DNA from: Sphingomonas glacialis
Lineage (GTDB): Bacteria > Pseudomonadota > Alphaproteobacteria > Sphingomonadales > Sphingomonadaceae
Direction of reading: 5' to 3'
Length of the DNA stretch: 64,000 nucleotides
Assembly (NCBI RefSeq): GCF_014653575.1
Contig: NZ_BNAQ01000006.1
Location: forward strand, 248,001-312,000
Part shown: positions 8,742 through 18,346 of the stretch, piece after piece
Numbering within the stretch: the stretch's first letter is position 1
How the letters are laid out: each line of letters opens with the position of its first letter
Notes under the pieces: generated by a model
Seen by the model: the letters and a program-made list of their open reading frames with translations, nothing else
Database searches by the model: none
Told to the model about the DNA's origin: nothing
Program-made: the position numbers and the translations under genes

Positions 8742-8972
8742 CTATTGATCACCCTCCGATCGACGCCGCGCTTTGGCAAAGCCGCGATCGGTCGCCATGA
8801 ACCGTGTGAGCATCGGCGCGATCAGCTTTTCTGGTCGGGCTTGAGGCTGTCCGGTCTCCGCAGCGTGCGCCACCGCATAAGCAAGCAGATCGCGATGCAC
8901 CGCTGCCGGTAGTTCGATCGTGATCTTGACCGGGCGATCCTCGACCAGCGGCCCAAGTTTCAACGTCGCCAT
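8742..8972 (-). CDS. DUF2274 family protein
   Basis: A 76-residue protein (MATLKLGPLVEDRPVKITIE...), last gene of the conjugation operon. Its ATG overlaps the trbI stop (TAATG), so it is coupled. DUF2274 proteins are small, ribbon-helix-helix-like and regularly follow trbI in sphingomonad and Tn4371-type elements. The function is unknown; a DNA-binding or regulatory role is plausible. Confidence 0.85.
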   Translation of the reverse strand: MATLKLGPLVEDRPVKITIELPAAVHRDLLAYAVAHAAETGQPQARPEKLIAPMLTRFMATDRGFAKARRRSEGDQ

Positions 8973-10219
8973 TATCGCGCTCCCCTCGGTGTCGGTGCGA
9001 GAATTAGATCGCGCGTCACGATGACGCGAACCGGATAGCCGGGCCGCACGGTCAGAGTCGGCTGGACATTGAGCTGCCTGCGGACGAGTTGCTGCCCGCT
9101 TTGATTGATGGTGTCGGAGGTTCCGCGCCGCAAAGCCCTGACCAGATCGTCGTCGTTGCTGCTTCCCGCCTCGGCACCGACCGCGAGCAAGGTCGAGAGC
9201 ACCGCAGCCTTGGCCATGCCGCCCCAATGATTGTTGATCCCGTCCTGCAAACCAGCGAACCCGGCGGGATCTGCCCCCGGCTGCCGGTCCAGCGTTAGGG
9301 ATTGCCCGCTCGGCAGGATCAATCGATCCCAGGCGAGCAGGACGCGGTTCTGCCCAAATGATACCTGCGAATCATACTCTCCGATCAGTTTCGCCCCCTG
9401 CGGAATCAGCAGGAAGCGACCGGTCGGACTATCGTATACATTCTCGGTAACCTGCGCCGTGATCTGTCCAGGCAAATCGGACCGGATCCCCGTAATTAGA
9501 GCAGCGGCGATGATACTGCCGGCCTGTACGACATAGGGAGATGTCGGCGCGCCCAGCCGATCCGTCGTCTCAGTGCGCCGATCCACATCCGCCTTCAGAA
9601 AAGCCCGCTTGCTCGTCTGTCCATTCTGCAGAGAATCTTCTGATTGCGCGGGCGCGGCAGCAGCGGCCTCGCCGCCTCCCATTTTCGCATTGGCGACGGT
9701 CGCAGGACCAGCAGCCGAAGCCGAAGCGTCGCTACCACCCGCGCTCGCGGCGGCCGAGCCTTGGAAGAGCTTGCTCGTTCGGGCCGCATCGCGCTCCTGA
9801 GCTGCGCGCTGCCGCGCCGCCTGCGCCGCATTGGCGGCGGGACCGGGCCCGCGCTGTGATGATGATCCCATCGCCGGGGGTTGTACGTCGACGCCACGCT
9901 GCTGTGCCGACACGATTGGCCGACCGAGATCTCCGGGCAATGGCGGTCCGAGCTTCGGCGTCTGACCATAGTCTTTCGGCGCTGTCGCAACGGTGTCGGC
10001 GGTCGTCCGACCTTCCGTGTTCAGAAGCTCGGCGGGCGCTGTTTTGTGGCCGGACTGCAGGCCATAAAGCAGCGCCGCGCCCAGAGTGATGCCGCCGCCC
10101 AGCCCAAGAGCGCCGAGCGCTTTACGCGACAGCCGCATGACCCGTGGCGGATCGGGGCGCAATCGCAGATCGGGCGCGGGCGGTGCCACGTGGGGTTCGC
10201 GCGCCTCGGTGTCGGTCAT
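8972..10219 (-). CDS. trbI: Conjugal transfer protein TrbI (VirB10-like)
   Basis: 415 residues. A cytoplasmic N-terminus is followed by one transmembrane helix (about 33-50, ALGLGGGITLGAALLYGL) and a long Ala/Gln/Pro-rich periplasmic linker. The VirB10/TrbI beta-barrel domain includes TGIRSDLPGQITAQVTENVY, PQGAKLIGEYDS and the conserved DNHWGG-type GINNHWGG. It forms the energy-sensing ring spanning inner and outer membranes in the type IV secretion channel. The start overlaps the trbG stop by four bases. Confidence 0.95.
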   Translation of the reverse strand: MTDTEAREPHVAPPAPDLRLRPDPPRVMRLSRKALGALGLGGGITLGAALLYGLQSGHKTAPAELLNTEGRTTADTVATAPKDYGQTPKLGPPLPGDLGRPIVSAQQRGVDVQPPAMGSSSQRGPGPAANAAQAARQRAAQERDAARTSKLFQGSAAASAGGSDASASAAGPATVANAKMGGGEAAAAAPAQSEDSLQNGQTSKRAFLKADVDRRTETTDRLGAPTSPYVVQAGSIIAAALITGIRSDLPGQITAQVTENVYDSPTGRFLLIPQGAKLIGEYDSQVSFGQNRVLLAWDRLILPSGQSLTLDRQPGADPAGFAGLQDGINNHWGGMAKAAVLSTLLAVGAEAGSSNDDDLVRALRRGTSDTINQSGQQLVRRQLNVQPTLTVRPGYPVRVIVTRDLILAPTPRGAR

Positions 10220-11232
10220 TGCCGATCCTTTCCGACCTTCGTGCCGTCGGCACGCACGATACGGACGCGGGCTTCGGATTTTTTGTCGCCTAGCCGGAGC
10301 TCGGCCGCCGCGAACAGGCGATCTACGACGAGATAGCGACCCTGCGCCCGGTAGTTGACGAGTTCGCCCTGCCCGCTCGCTCCTACCACGAACAGGGGCG
10401 GCAACTCGCCTTGGGCTATGCCGCTGGGGAATTCGATGAACACCTGGCGACCATCGTCGAACGCCCGCAACGGGCGCCAGGGCGGGCTATCGCCCTCGAT
10501 AGCGTATCGGAAGTTGAGCGTGGCCAGATCCACGCCGCTGGCGATCGGCGCCGCCGCTGTGGCGAGAGCCGATTGTCCGCGAAGCGCGATCAGCCGATCC
10601 TGCGGATAGGTCCAGGAGATGGAGGCCATATAGGTCGCCGGTGTCGCGCGCAGCTCGAGATGATACGTGCGGCGATCGGTATTGATCACGAGGTTGGTCA
10701 CGAGATCAGAGCGGGTCGGTTTCACCAGAATGTGGACACGCTGCGCGGCACCCGTGCCGCTGAGCGTGTCACCGATGATCCACCGGACCGTGTCGCCCGC
10801 GGCAACGGGTCCGGCGCCGACGAGCTGCTCGCCTTCCTCGAGGGCGATGTCGGTGACTTGCCCCGGCGACGTGTAGAGCTGGTAGAGAGCGCCGTCGCTC
10901 CACGGGTATTGCTGGATCGCATTGAGGAAGCCGTCGCGGACAGGCTGAATGCGCGCGGCCGCGTTGGCCGCACCGACTCGGATCTTCGGATCGGAGACAT
11001 CGGATTGGCCACCGGGAGCAAACAGAGGTTTGAGCTGGCCCGGCAGCGGGAGTGGTGTCGGAATGGCCACGACCTCGACCTTCGCCGGTGGCTCCACCGC
11101 CTTCACCGCGGGCACCGCATCATCGTAGCGGATCGCAGGCGGCTTGATCGAAGGGGTCGCGCACCCCGCGAGTGCCGCAGTGCCGGCCAAAAGCGAGATC
11201 ATCTTTGACGCACCAAAGGAGATGCCATTCAT
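10216..11232 (-). CDS. trbG: Conjugal transfer protein TrbG (VirB9-like)
   Basis: 338 residues with a lipoprotein-like signal (LLAGTAALAGCATPS). The middle contains the VirB9/CagX domain (YQLYTSPGQVTDIALEEGEQ, WIIGDT, HILVKPTRSDLVTNLVINTD) and the C-terminus the predicted outer-membrane complex domain (FIEFPSGIAQGELPPLFVV). It forms the outer-membrane core complex with TrbI. Both flanking genes overlap by four bases, so the operon is tightly coupled. Confidence 0.95.
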   Translation of the reverse strand: MNGISFGASKMISLLAGTAALAGCATPSIKPPAIRYDDAVPAVKAVEPPAKVEVVAIPTPLPLPGQLKPLFAPGGQSDVSDPKIRVGAANAAARIQPVRDGFLNAIQQYPWSDGALYQLYTSPGQVTDIALEEGEQLVGAGPVAAGDTVRWIIGDTLSGTGAAQRVHILVKPTRSDLVTNLVINTDRRTYHLELRATPATYMASISWTYPQDRLIALRGQSALATAAAPIASGVDLATLNFRYAIEGDSPPWRPLRAFDDGRQVFIEFPSGIAQGELPPLFVVGASGQGELVNYRAQGRYLVVDRLFAAAELRLGDKKSEARVRIVRADGTKVGKDRQ

Positions 11233-11912
11233 TGTGCCAGTTCCTTCGACCAGTTGATGGCGGTGATGAACACCCCGAGCGGGTTTTTGCGCAGCGCATC
11301 CGCGGTCGTCGGGGCTTGGACGACGACCGTCAGGATCGCGGACCAGCGCTCGGTGGCGGACAGGCTGCCGTCGAGATAATGGCGCTCGGTCCAGGACACG
11401 CGAAAGCTGCTTGCCGACGCGCGGATCACGCTCGAGACGTCGACCGCGACCTGCTCCTTGCCGATATTGGTGAAAGGGTCATTGGTCCGCGCATAGTCGT
11501 TGAGCGCGAGCGCACCCTTGTCGGTGGTGAAATCATAGGCGCGCAGCCAGTTTTGCCGCACCACCACCGGATCGGCGGCGATCCCCCTCACCTCCTCGAT
11601 GAAGCGGGCAAGGTGGAAGGCGATCTGCGGATCGGTCGGCTGATAACCAGCATCGGCGGGACCAACCGCTTGCGCTTCGCCGAGCTTGTCGATCTGGATG
11701 ACCCACGGCGTTACTGTGCCGCGCGCACCCTGCCACACGATACCGGCCACCAGCCCTCCGGCCAGAGTGAGCGTGCCGAAAAAGGCCAGACGCCAGTTGC
11801 GCGCCTGCACACGCGCCGATCCGATCCGATCGTCCCAGACTTGGGCTGCGCGCTGATAGGGCGTCTCGGGCTCTGGTGTCGTCCCGTAGCGAACACTTGA
11901 TCGTCGAAACAT
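11229..11912 (-). CDS. trbF: Conjugal transfer protein TrbF (VirB8-like)
   Basis: 227 residues from the ATG at 11912 (MFRRSSVRYG); the frame is open further upstream but Arg-rich and unlikely to be translated. A transmembrane helix (WRLAFFGTLTLAGGLVAGIV) is followed by the periplasmic VirB8-like NTF2-fold domain with VSWTERHYLDGSLSATERWS and NPLGVFITAINWSKEL near the end. It is an inner-membrane assembly factor of the Trb channel. It lies five bases downstream of trbL. Confidence 0.95.
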   Translation of the reverse strand: MFRRSSVRYGTTPEPETPYQRAAQVWDDRIGSARVQARNWRLAFFGTLTLAGGLVAGIVWQGARGTVTPWVIQIDKLGEAQAVGPADAGYQPTDPQIAFHLARFIEEVRGIAADPVVVRQNWLRAYDFTTDKGALALNDYARTNDPFTNIGKEQVAVDVSSVIRASASSFRVSWTERHYLDGSLSATERWSAILTVVVQAPTTADALRKNPLGVFITAINWSKELAQ

Positions 11913-11917
11913 GTGGC

Positions 11918-13204
11918 TCAATCCTCCTGACTGACATCGACACCGGCACCCGCGCCGCCGCCGTCTCCGGCGCGCAGCGTGTGAGCGCCGACGGTTGCGC
12001 CATGGCTCACGGTCTGACGGCGCTTCATCGCAGTGGCCCATGCGGGCGGCGTGGCATCGGTGCCGCCACCGGCGCCGGCAGCACCTGCAGCCGCAGGTTG
12101 CGAAGCGGTTTGAGCGGCCGCCGCCGCACGCCGCAGTGGAGACGTCGCGCTAGCGACCGCCGCACGGCCGACACCGCCCAGCCCGCCCGCAACACCGGCT
12201 GCGCCCGCTTTGCCGGCGGCGCCCGCCTGATAAGCGCTCGACGCGCCAGCGGCGGCGCGCGCGGCCCCGCCGGCCAAAGCGCCGGCTGCGCCGGTTGCGG
12301 CGCCCGCCGCGAGGCCGGCCGCCGCAACGCCGCCAGCGACGACGCCTCCGGCCGCAAGCGCGGTGCCGGCCGCCGCACCGGCCCCAAGCTGCGGTCCGCC
12401 CGAGACGATACCGCTGGCGATGCCCGGACCGAAAATGCCCAGACCGAGCAAGGCAAGTGAGGCCAGCACGATGGTCATCGCATCCTCGATCGTCGGCTGG
12501 GCAGTCAGCGGCGTGGTGAACTGGCTGAACAGCGTCGAGCCGATGCCGACGATCACCGCGAGGACCAACACCTTCACGCCGGACGATATGACGTTGCCGA
12601 GCACGCGCTCCGCCATGAACGCCGTCTTGCCGAACAGGCCGAACGGGATCAGCACGAAGCCGCACAATGTGGTAAGCTTGAACTCGATCAGCGTGATGAA
12701 GAGCTGGATCGACAGCACGAAAAACGCGAGAATGACCACGATCCAGGCGAACAGCAGCACCGCGATCTGAATGAAATTCTCGAAGAAGCCGACATAGCCC
12801 ATCAGACCCGAGATCGAGTTGAGGATCGGCCGACCGGCATCAAGTCCGACCTGCGCGACACGACCCGGTTGGAGCAACTCGGCAGCGGTGAAACTGGTAC
12901 CCGACGCCTTGAGCCCGATCCCGGCGAAGCTGTTGAAGACGATCTTGGCCAGCGCGTTCCAATTGCCGATGATATAGGCGAATATCCCGACGAACAGCGT
13001 CTTCTTGACTAGTCGTGCGAGGATGTCGTCCCCCTCTCCCCACGACCAGAAAAGCGCCGCCAGTGTCACGTCGATGACGATCAGCGTGGTCGCGATGAAA
13101 GCGACCTCGCCATGCAACAGCCCGAAGCCGGAATCGATGTAGCTGGTGAAGACCTCGAGGAAGCGGTCGATGACGCCAGTGCCTTCCACGTCAGTGCCCT
13201 CCAC
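11918..13204 (-). CDS. trbL: Conjugal transfer protein TrbL (VirB6-like)
   Basis: 428 residues. Several transmembrane helices lie in the first 290 residues (for example FIATTLIVIDVTLAALFWSW, IQIAVLLFAWIVVILAFFVL, VLVLAVIVGIGSTLFSQF). A long Ala/Gly-rich hydrophilic tail follows (about 260-428). This is the polytopic inner-membrane channel component. Its start overlaps the end of the trbK-like gene by 14 bases. The Ala/Gly codon bias of the tail produces several spurious open frames on the other strand. Confidence 0.94.
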   Translation of the reverse strand: MEGTDVEGTGVIDRFLEVFTSYIDSGFGLLHGEVAFIATTLIVIDVTLAALFWSWGEGDDILARLVKKTLFVGIFAYIIGNWNALAKIVFNSFAGIGLKASGTSFTAAELLQPGRVAQVGLDAGRPILNSISGLMGYVGFFENFIQIAVLLFAWIVVILAFFVLSIQLFITLIEFKLTTLCGFVLIPFGLFGKTAFMAERVLGNVISSGVKVLVLAVIVGIGSTLFSQFTTPLTAQPTIEDAMTIVLASLALLGLGIFGPGIASGIVSGGPQLGAGAAAGTALAAGGVVAGGVAAAGLAAGAATGAAGALAGGAARAAAGASSAYQAGAAGKAGAAGVAGGLGGVGRAAVASATSPLRRAAAAAQTASQPAAAGAAGAGGGTDATPPAWATAMKRRQTVSHGATVGAHTLRAGDGGGAGAGVDVSQED

Positions 13205-13562
13205 TCGTCAGCGCGTTGGCAAAAGCGCCGGCTGGCGGCATGACCTGGGCCGACGAGACCGTCGACACGGCCGACTTCCCGCGAGGATGGCCAGCCCCGG
13301 CCGCACCGGATTGCAGGAAAAAGCGCCGGCGATTGGCCGCCCATGCGCCGAGACAGGCGGCATCGGTTGCGCCCGCCTGACCGATCGCCTGACACCGAAG
13401 CAACTCTGCCCGGAGCGGATCGTCTGCGGGTGGGGGTGTGATCTGGGTCACATCGTCCGAGCGCCGGCCGGGCGATGCGGTGTACGCGTCGACCATGGAG
13501 ACGGTGACGACGGTGGCGGCAAAGCCGATGGCGCCGATGCGGACGACGGTTCTGGTCTCCAC
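13191..13562 (-). CDS. TrbK-alt, putative entry-exclusion protein
   Basis: 123 residues. An N-terminal hydrophobic anchor (IGAIGFAATVVTVSMVDAY) is followed by LRCQAIGQAGATDAACLGAW and AANRRRFF. This C-x10-15-C-x3-W-x2-NR-x-RF signature is typical of the alternative TrbK family between trbJ and trbL. Such proteins are thought to reduce redundant transfer between cells that already carry the element. The role is inferred from family and position. Confidence 0.8.
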   Translation of the reverse strand: METRTVVRIGAIGFAATVVTVSMVDAYTASPGRRSDDVTQITPPPADDPLRAELLRCQAIGQAGATDAACLGAWAANRRRFFLQSGAAGAGHPRGKSAVSTVSSAQVMPPAGAFANALTSGGH

Positions 13563-13572
13563 GACCCGCTCC

Positions 13573-14322
13573 TCAGTTGTGAAACATGCTGACAGTCGCC
13601 GGCTGATAGCCGGTGCCGGCGGTCAGAAAGCGGCGCAGTTGTTCGCGCGCCTGGTCCTGGGCCGCGGCACGCTGGGCGGCGTCCAGCGCCTGCGCCCTTC
13701 CCTGCGCCGCCAGCAAGCCGGTCAGGTCGGAGAGTTGCTGCGACTGCAGCGCCAGCAGCTGATTGCCGGCCTGCGCCGCCTGCAGCGCGCCCGACGCCGA
13801 CTGGCTCGAGGAGACCAGAGATGTCATGGTGGAGCGTGCGCCGTCGATGTTGCCGACGACGCCGGCCTGCACCTTCAGCGCATCCTCGAACGCCGCGACC
13901 GAATTGGCCCAGCGGCTCTGCGCCCCGCTGATCAGCGCCTGATCGCTCGTCGATACGCTCACCCCGCGATATTGCGTGCTGAACGCCTGGTCGATCGACT
14001 GGACGTCGTAGGCGATCCGCTCGGCGCTGGTGAGCAGCGACTGGGTTCGCTGGATCTGCGCCTGAAGCTGGGCGACGCTGGAAAATGGCAGGGACGCCAG
14101 GTTTTTCGCCTGATTGATCAGCGATGTCGCCTGGTTCTGAAGCGCCTGGATCTGATTGTTGACCTGCTGCAGCGAACGGGCCGCGGTCAGCACGTTCTGC
14201 GCATAGTTGCTCGGATCATAGACGATGCCGCCGAACTGAGCGCCCGCCGGCACCGACGCGCCGATCAACGCACATGCCGCGATGCCGGTCACGAGACCGC
14301 GGCGAATGGAAAGGCGGGTCAT
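13573..14322 (-). CDS. trbJ: Conjugal transfer protein TrbJ (VirB5-like)
   Basis: 249 residues from the ATG at 14322, preceded by GGAG. The signal peptide (MTRLSIRRGLVTGIAACALI...GAQ) leads into FGGIVYDPSNYAQNVLTAAR, the typical TrbJ opening, followed by long Gln/Ala-rich coiled-coil helices. It is the periplasmic minor-pilin/adhesion component. It overlaps the trbE stop by four bases. Confidence 0.94.
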   Translation of the reverse strand: MTRLSIRRGLVTGIAACALIGASVPAGAQFGGIVYDPSNYAQNVLTAARSLQQVNNQIQALQNQATSLINQAKNLASLPFSSVAQLQAQIQRTQSLLTSAERIAYDVQSIDQAFSTQYRGVSVSTSDQALISGAQSRWANSVAAFEDALKVQAGVVGNIDGARSTMTSLVSSSQSASGALQAAQAGNQLLALQSQQLSDLTGLLAAQGRAQALDAAQRAAAQDQAREQLRRFLTAGTGYQPATVSMFHN

Positions 14323-16751
14323 AGAAACGTCTCCTTTGGGGGGGGCGGAATAAGATCGGCGGCCCAGGCGACACCGCTTTCGCGCAGCCAGGCGCGCGCG
14401 AAATCGTGTCGCCCGGCTTTGTCGAGCACATCGGCGATGCGGATCTGGTCCTGCTTCGCCGAGGCGGCGACGAAGGCGAGCGCGACCTCGCCAAGCCCGA
14501 GCTCGAACAGGCGATTGCCGCGACGCGACTGGCAGTAATAATCGCGCTTGGGCGTGGCGCGGGCGAGGATATCGATCTGCCGATCGTTCAGGCCGAAGCG
14601 CCGATAGATCGCGGTGATCTGCGGCTCGACGGCGCGCTCGTTCGGAAGAAAAATCCGCGTCGGGCAGCTTTCGACAATTGCCGGCGCGATCGCGCTTGAT
14701 TCGATGTCGGCGAGGCTCTGAGTCGCAAAGACCACGCTCGCATTCTTTTTGCGGAGCGTCTTCAGCCACTCGCGCAGCTGCTGCGCGAAGGCGGGGCTGT
14801 CGAGCACCAGCCAGCCTTCATCGATGATGATCAGCGTCGGCGAACCGTCGAGCCGTCCCTCGATGTGGTGGAACAGGTAGGAGAGAACCGCGGCGGCAGC
14901 GCCGGTGGCGGTCAGGCCCTCGGTCTCGAACGCCTGGACGCGTGCCGCGCCGATCCGTTCATATTCGGCATCGAGCAACTGGCCGTACGGCCCGCCAAGG
15001 CAATAGGGTCGCAGCGCCTGCTTGAGCGGTTGCGCCTGAAGCAGCACGGCGAGCCCCGTTATCGTGCGCTCCGACAGTGGCGCGGATGCAAGCGACCCGA
15101 GTGCCGACCAGAGACATTCCTTGGCTTGAGGATCGACCGTGACACCTTCGGCGGCGAGAAGGGACGCCAGCCATTCCACCGCCCACGCGCGCTCGGAGGG
15201 ATCGTCGATCCGGGCAAGCGGCTGCAGAAACACGCTCGGCGCCGCCGCGTGCAAACCTTCGCCCAGATCCTGCCAGTCGCCGCCCATGGCGAGCGCCGCA
15301 GCGCGGATCGAACCGCCGAAGTCGAACGCGAACACCTGCGCACCCGCATAGCGCCGGAATTGCATCGCCATCAGTGCCAGCAACACCGACTTGCCGGCAC
15401 CGGTCGGCCCGACGATCAGCGTGTGCCCGACATCGCCGACGTGGAGCGAGAAGCGGAAGGGGGTGGATCCCTCGGTGCGCCCGTAAAGTAAGGGCGCCGC
15501 CGCTAGATGCCCGTCGCGTTCGGACCCGGCCCACACCGCAGACAGCGGAATCATATGCGCGAGGTTGAGCGTCGAGACCGGCGGCTGACGAACATTGGCA
15601 TAGACCTGGCCGGGGAGACTTCCGAGCCACGCCTCGACCGCGTTCATGCCCTCGGCGATGACCGTGAAATCACGCCCCTGGATGAGCTTCTCGACTTGGC
15701 GACGCTTTTCGCCGGCAACGCTCGCATCGCGGTCCCATACGGTGATCGTCGCGGTGACATAGGCGTGCCCGACCACGTCCGACCCGAGTTCCTGCAGCGC
15801 GAGATCGGCATCCGCCGCCTTGTTGGCGGCGTCGCTGTCGACCAGCGTCGATGCCTCGTTGGTCATCACCTCCTTCAGGATGGCGGCAACCGATTTGCGC
15901 TTGGCAAACCATTGTCGCCGAATGCGGGTGAGCGCTTTGGTGGCGTCGGTCTTGTCGAGCATGATCGCACGCGTCGACCAGCGATAGGGAAAGGCGAGCC
16001 GATTGAGATCGTCGAGCAGCCCCGGAAACGTCACGGTAGGAAAGCCGGTGACCGTCAGCGTCCGCAGATGGTGATCGCCGAGCCGTGGCTCGAGGCCACC
16101 GGCGAGCGGCTCGTCGGCGAGCACCGCATCGAGATGCATCGGCGTCTCGGGGGTGCGGACGCGCTGACGCTTCGTCGACACACAGGAATGCAGATAGCTG
16201 AGCGTCTCGTCGTCGCTCAGCCAGGCGATCTCGGGCACGAAGCCTTCGACCAGATGCAGCAGACGATCGCTGCGATCGACGAAGCCGACCAGTGCGTCTC
16301 GGGCGTGGCTGCCGCTCTCGGCGCGTCCCTCATACAACCAGCCCTCGGCGCGCGCCGCGTCCTCGACCGGCGGCATCCACAGCAGGGTGAGGAAATAGGC
16401 GCTCTCGAAATGTACGCCTTCCTCGGCGAATTGCGCGGCGCGTTCCCGCTCGACCAGCGCCGATGCCGCGTCGGGAAAGACGTCGTCGGGATAGTGCTGC
16501 GCAGTGAAGCGTTGTGCCTCGACAAACAGCGCCCAGCCCGACCCCAGGCGGCGAAGCGCATTGTTGAGCCGCCCGGTGGTGGCGACCAGCTCGGCGGGAG
16601 TCGCTGAATCCAGATCCGGGCCGCGGAACCGCGCGGTGCGCTGGAACGACCCGTCCTTGTTCAAGACAACGCCTTCGTCAACCAGAGCCGCCCACGGCAG
16701 ATAGTCGGCAAGACCAGCTGCGTGCCCGCGATATTCGCGCAAGGACATCAT
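14319..16751 (-). CDS. trbE: Conjugal transfer ATPase TrbE (VirB4-like)
   Basis: About 810 residues starting at tandem ATGs (16751 and 16748), the first lying inside the end of trbD. It opens with SLREYRGHAAGLADYLPWAA, characteristic of TrbE. The N-terminal CagE/VirB4 domain is followed by Walker A GPTGAGKS (about 448-455) and Walker B LIIIDEGWLVLD. It is the cytoplasmic ATPase that powers pilus assembly and substrate transfer. Every neighbour overlaps or abuts it. Confidence 0.95.
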   Translation of the reverse strand: MMSLREYRGHAAGLADYLPWAALVDEGVVLNKDGSFQRTARFRGPDLDSATPAELVATTGRLNNALRRLGSGWALFVEAQRFTAQHYPDDVFPDAASALVERERAAQFAEEGVHFESAYFLTLLWMPPVEDAARAEGWLYEGRAESGSHARDALVGFVDRSDRLLHLVEGFVPEIAWLSDDETLSYLHSCVSTKRQRVRTPETPMHLDAVLADEPLAGGLEPRLGDHHLRTLTVTGFPTVTFPGLLDDLNRLAFPYRWSTRAIMLDKTDATKALTRIRRQWFAKRKSVAAILKEVMTNEASTLVDSDAANKAADADLALQELGSDVVGHAYVTATITVWDRDASVAGEKRRQVEKLIQGRDFTVIAEGMNAVEAWLGSLPGQVYANVRQPPVSTLNLAHMIPLSAVWAGSERDGHLAAAPLLYGRTEGSTPFRFSLHVGDVGHTLIVGPTGAGKSVLLALMAMQFRRYAGAQVFAFDFGGSIRAAALAMGGDWQDLGEGLHAAAPSVFLQPLARIDDPSERAWAVEWLASLLAAEGVTVDPQAKECLWSALGSLASAPLSERTITGLAVLLQAQPLKQALRPYCLGGPYGQLLDAEYERIGAARVQAFETEGLTATGAAAAVLSYLFHHIEGRLDGSPTLIIIDEGWLVLDSPAFAQQLREWLKTLRKKNASVVFATQSLADIESSAIAPAIVESCPTRIFLPNERAVEPQITAIYRRFGLNDRQIDILARATPKRDYYCQSRRGNRLFELGLGEVALAFVAASAKQDQIRIADVLDKAGRHDFARAWLRESGVAWAADLIPPPPKETFL

Positions 16752-16758
16752 GATCGCC

Positions 16759-17034
16759 TCACACGCGCAGATAGGAGGGATAGAGAAGATGCCGTCGCGC
16801 GACATCGACGAACTGCGCATCGCGCTTGGCCGCCCACACCGCCGCCATATGACCGACCGCCCAGATCGCGATGCCCGCCAGCCACAGGCGAAGGCCAAGT
16901 CCTACCGCGCCGGCGAGCGTGCCGTTCACGATCGCCACGGCGCGCGGCGCGCCGCCGAGCAGGATCTGCTCGGTCAGCGCGCGGTGCACCGGCGCATAAT
17001 AGCCGGGGATATCCTGAGCCGGATTGATCGACAT
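16759..17034 (-). CDS. trbD: Conjugal transfer protein TrbD (VirB3-like)
   Basis: 91 residues (MSINPAQDIPGYYAPVHRAL...). The VirB3/TrbD signature includes the conserved PVHRALTEQILLGG start and two hydrophobic segments (AIVNGTLAGAVGLGL and LWLAGIAIWAVGHMAAVWAA). It is an inner-membrane partner of TrbE. Its ATG overlaps the trbC stop (ATGA). Confidence 0.93.
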   Translation of the reverse strand: MSINPAQDIPGYYAPVHRALTEQILLGGAPRAVAIVNGTLAGAVGLGLRLWLAGIAIWAVGHMAAVWAAKRDAQFVDVARRHLLYPSYLRV

Positions 17035-17366
17035 CAGACCAGCGCTCCGCCGCCGAAGCTGAAGAAGCTGAGGAAGAAGGAACTCGCGGCAAAGGCGATG
17101 CTCAGGCCGAAGACGATCTGGATCAGCCGCCGGAAGCCGCCGGACGTATCCCCGAACGCCAGGCTGAGGCCGGTCATGATGATGACCATCACCGCGATGA
17201 TCTTGGCGACCGGTCCCTCGATGCTTTCGAGGATCGATTGCAGCGGCGTTTCCCACGGCATGGACGAGCCGGACGCGGTCGCGGGCCGGATGAAGGCGAA
17301 GGCGCACAGCGGCAGCAGGACCAGGCGGATGCTGCGTGGCTGCGGGAGGATGGCGATTGGTTTCAT
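17034..17366 (-). CDS. trbC: Conjugal transfer pilin TrbC (VirB2-like)
   Basis: 110 residues. The signal peptide ends near ATASGSS. Two hydrophobic helices (VAKIIAVMVIIMTGLSLAFG and LIQIVFGLSIAFAASSFFLS) enclose a short loop, the organisation of cyclised TrbC pilins. It is the major conjugative pilus subunit. The start overlaps the trbB stop by four bases. Confidence 0.93.
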   Translation of the reverse strand: MKPIAILPQPRSIRLVLLPLCAFAFIRPATASGSSMPWETPLQSILESIEGPVAKIIAVMVIIMTGLSLAFGDTSGGFRRLIQIVFGLSIAFAASSFFLSFFSFGGGALV

Positions 17367-18346
17367 TCGGTGTCTCCAAGGCTGGTGTCGGACAGATCGA
17401 TGAGGCGGTACTCACCCCGGGCATCGAGGCCTTCGACGCGGGCGAGTTCGGCGAGCCGCCGGCCGTGGCCATCGCGCACGAGGACGGCGATGAGCCCGAT
17501 GGTCTCGGCGATAAGAGCGCGTGGCACGGTGACCACGGCCTCCTGGATAAGTTGCTCGAGCCGACGAAGCGCGCCGAGCGCGCTCCCCGCATGGATGGTG
17601 CCGATGCCGCCGGGATGCCCCGTACCCCACGCCTTCAACAGGTCGAGCGCCTCGGCACCGCGGACCTCGCCGATCGGAATCCGGTCAGGGCGCAGGCGTA
17701 GCGAGGAGCGCACCAGGTCAGAGAGCGTCGCAACACCGTCTTTGGTCCGCATCGCCACCAGGTTGGGCGCGGCGCATTGCAGCTCTCGGGTATCCTCGAT
17801 CAGCACGATGCGATCGTCGGTCTTGGCGACCTCTGCGAGCAAAGCGTTGGTCAGTGTGGTCTTGCCCGTACCCGTACCGCCGGCGACCAGGATGTTGAGC
17901 CGGGCTGCCACGCCCGAACGCAGCACGTCGGCTTCAACCGGACTCATGATGTGCGCGCGGACATAGTCGCCGAGACTGAACACCGCGACCGCAGGCTTGC
18001 GGATCGCGAAGGTCGGCGCAGTGACGACGGGGGGCAACAGTCCTTCGAACCGCTCGCCTGTGCCGGGCAACTCCGCCGAGACGCGCGGCGCCCGGCCATG
18101 GACATCGACACCGATGTGATGGGCGACGAGGCGTACGATCCGCTCGCCATCTTCTGGCGCCATAGTTTCACCGGTGTCGGCAAGCCCCGCGCCAAGCCGG
18201 TCGATCCATAGCCGCCCGTCGGGGTTGAGCATGACCTCGATGATGGCAGCGTCTTCGAGCCACGCCGCGATCGACGGGCCAAGCGCGGTACGCAGCATGC
18301 GCGCGCCCCGTGTCGATGCTTCGGATCGGATCGAATAAACGGCCAC
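17363..18346 (-). CDS. trbB: Conjugal transfer ATPase TrbB (VirB11-like)
   Basis: About 327 residues. A GTG at 18346 is the furthest plausible start; an internal ATG at 18298 is an alternative. Walker A is GGTGTGKTT (about 156-164). The Asp box RIVLIEDTRELQ and the His box HPGGIGTIHAGSA are present, the features of PulE/VirB11 hexameric ATPases. It is the first gene of the trbBCDEJ-K-L-F-G-I operon, so the operon promoter should lie between it and 18634. Confidence 0.95.
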   Translation of the reverse strand: MAVYSIRSEASTRGARMLRTALGPSIAAWLEDAAIIEVMLNPDGRLWIDRLGAGLADTGETMAPEDGERIVRLVAHHIGVDVHGRAPRVSAELPGTGERFEGLLPPVVTAPTFAIRKPAVAVFSLGDYVRAHIMSPVEADVLRSGVAARLNILVAGGTGTGKTTLTNALLAEVAKTDDRIVLIEDTRELQCAAPNLVAMRTKDGVATLSDLVRSSLRLRPDRIPIGEVRGAEALDLLKAWGTGHPGGIGTIHAGSALGALRRLEQLIQEAVVTVPRALIAETIGLIAVLVRDGHGRRLAELARVEGLDARGEYRLIDLSDTSLGDTE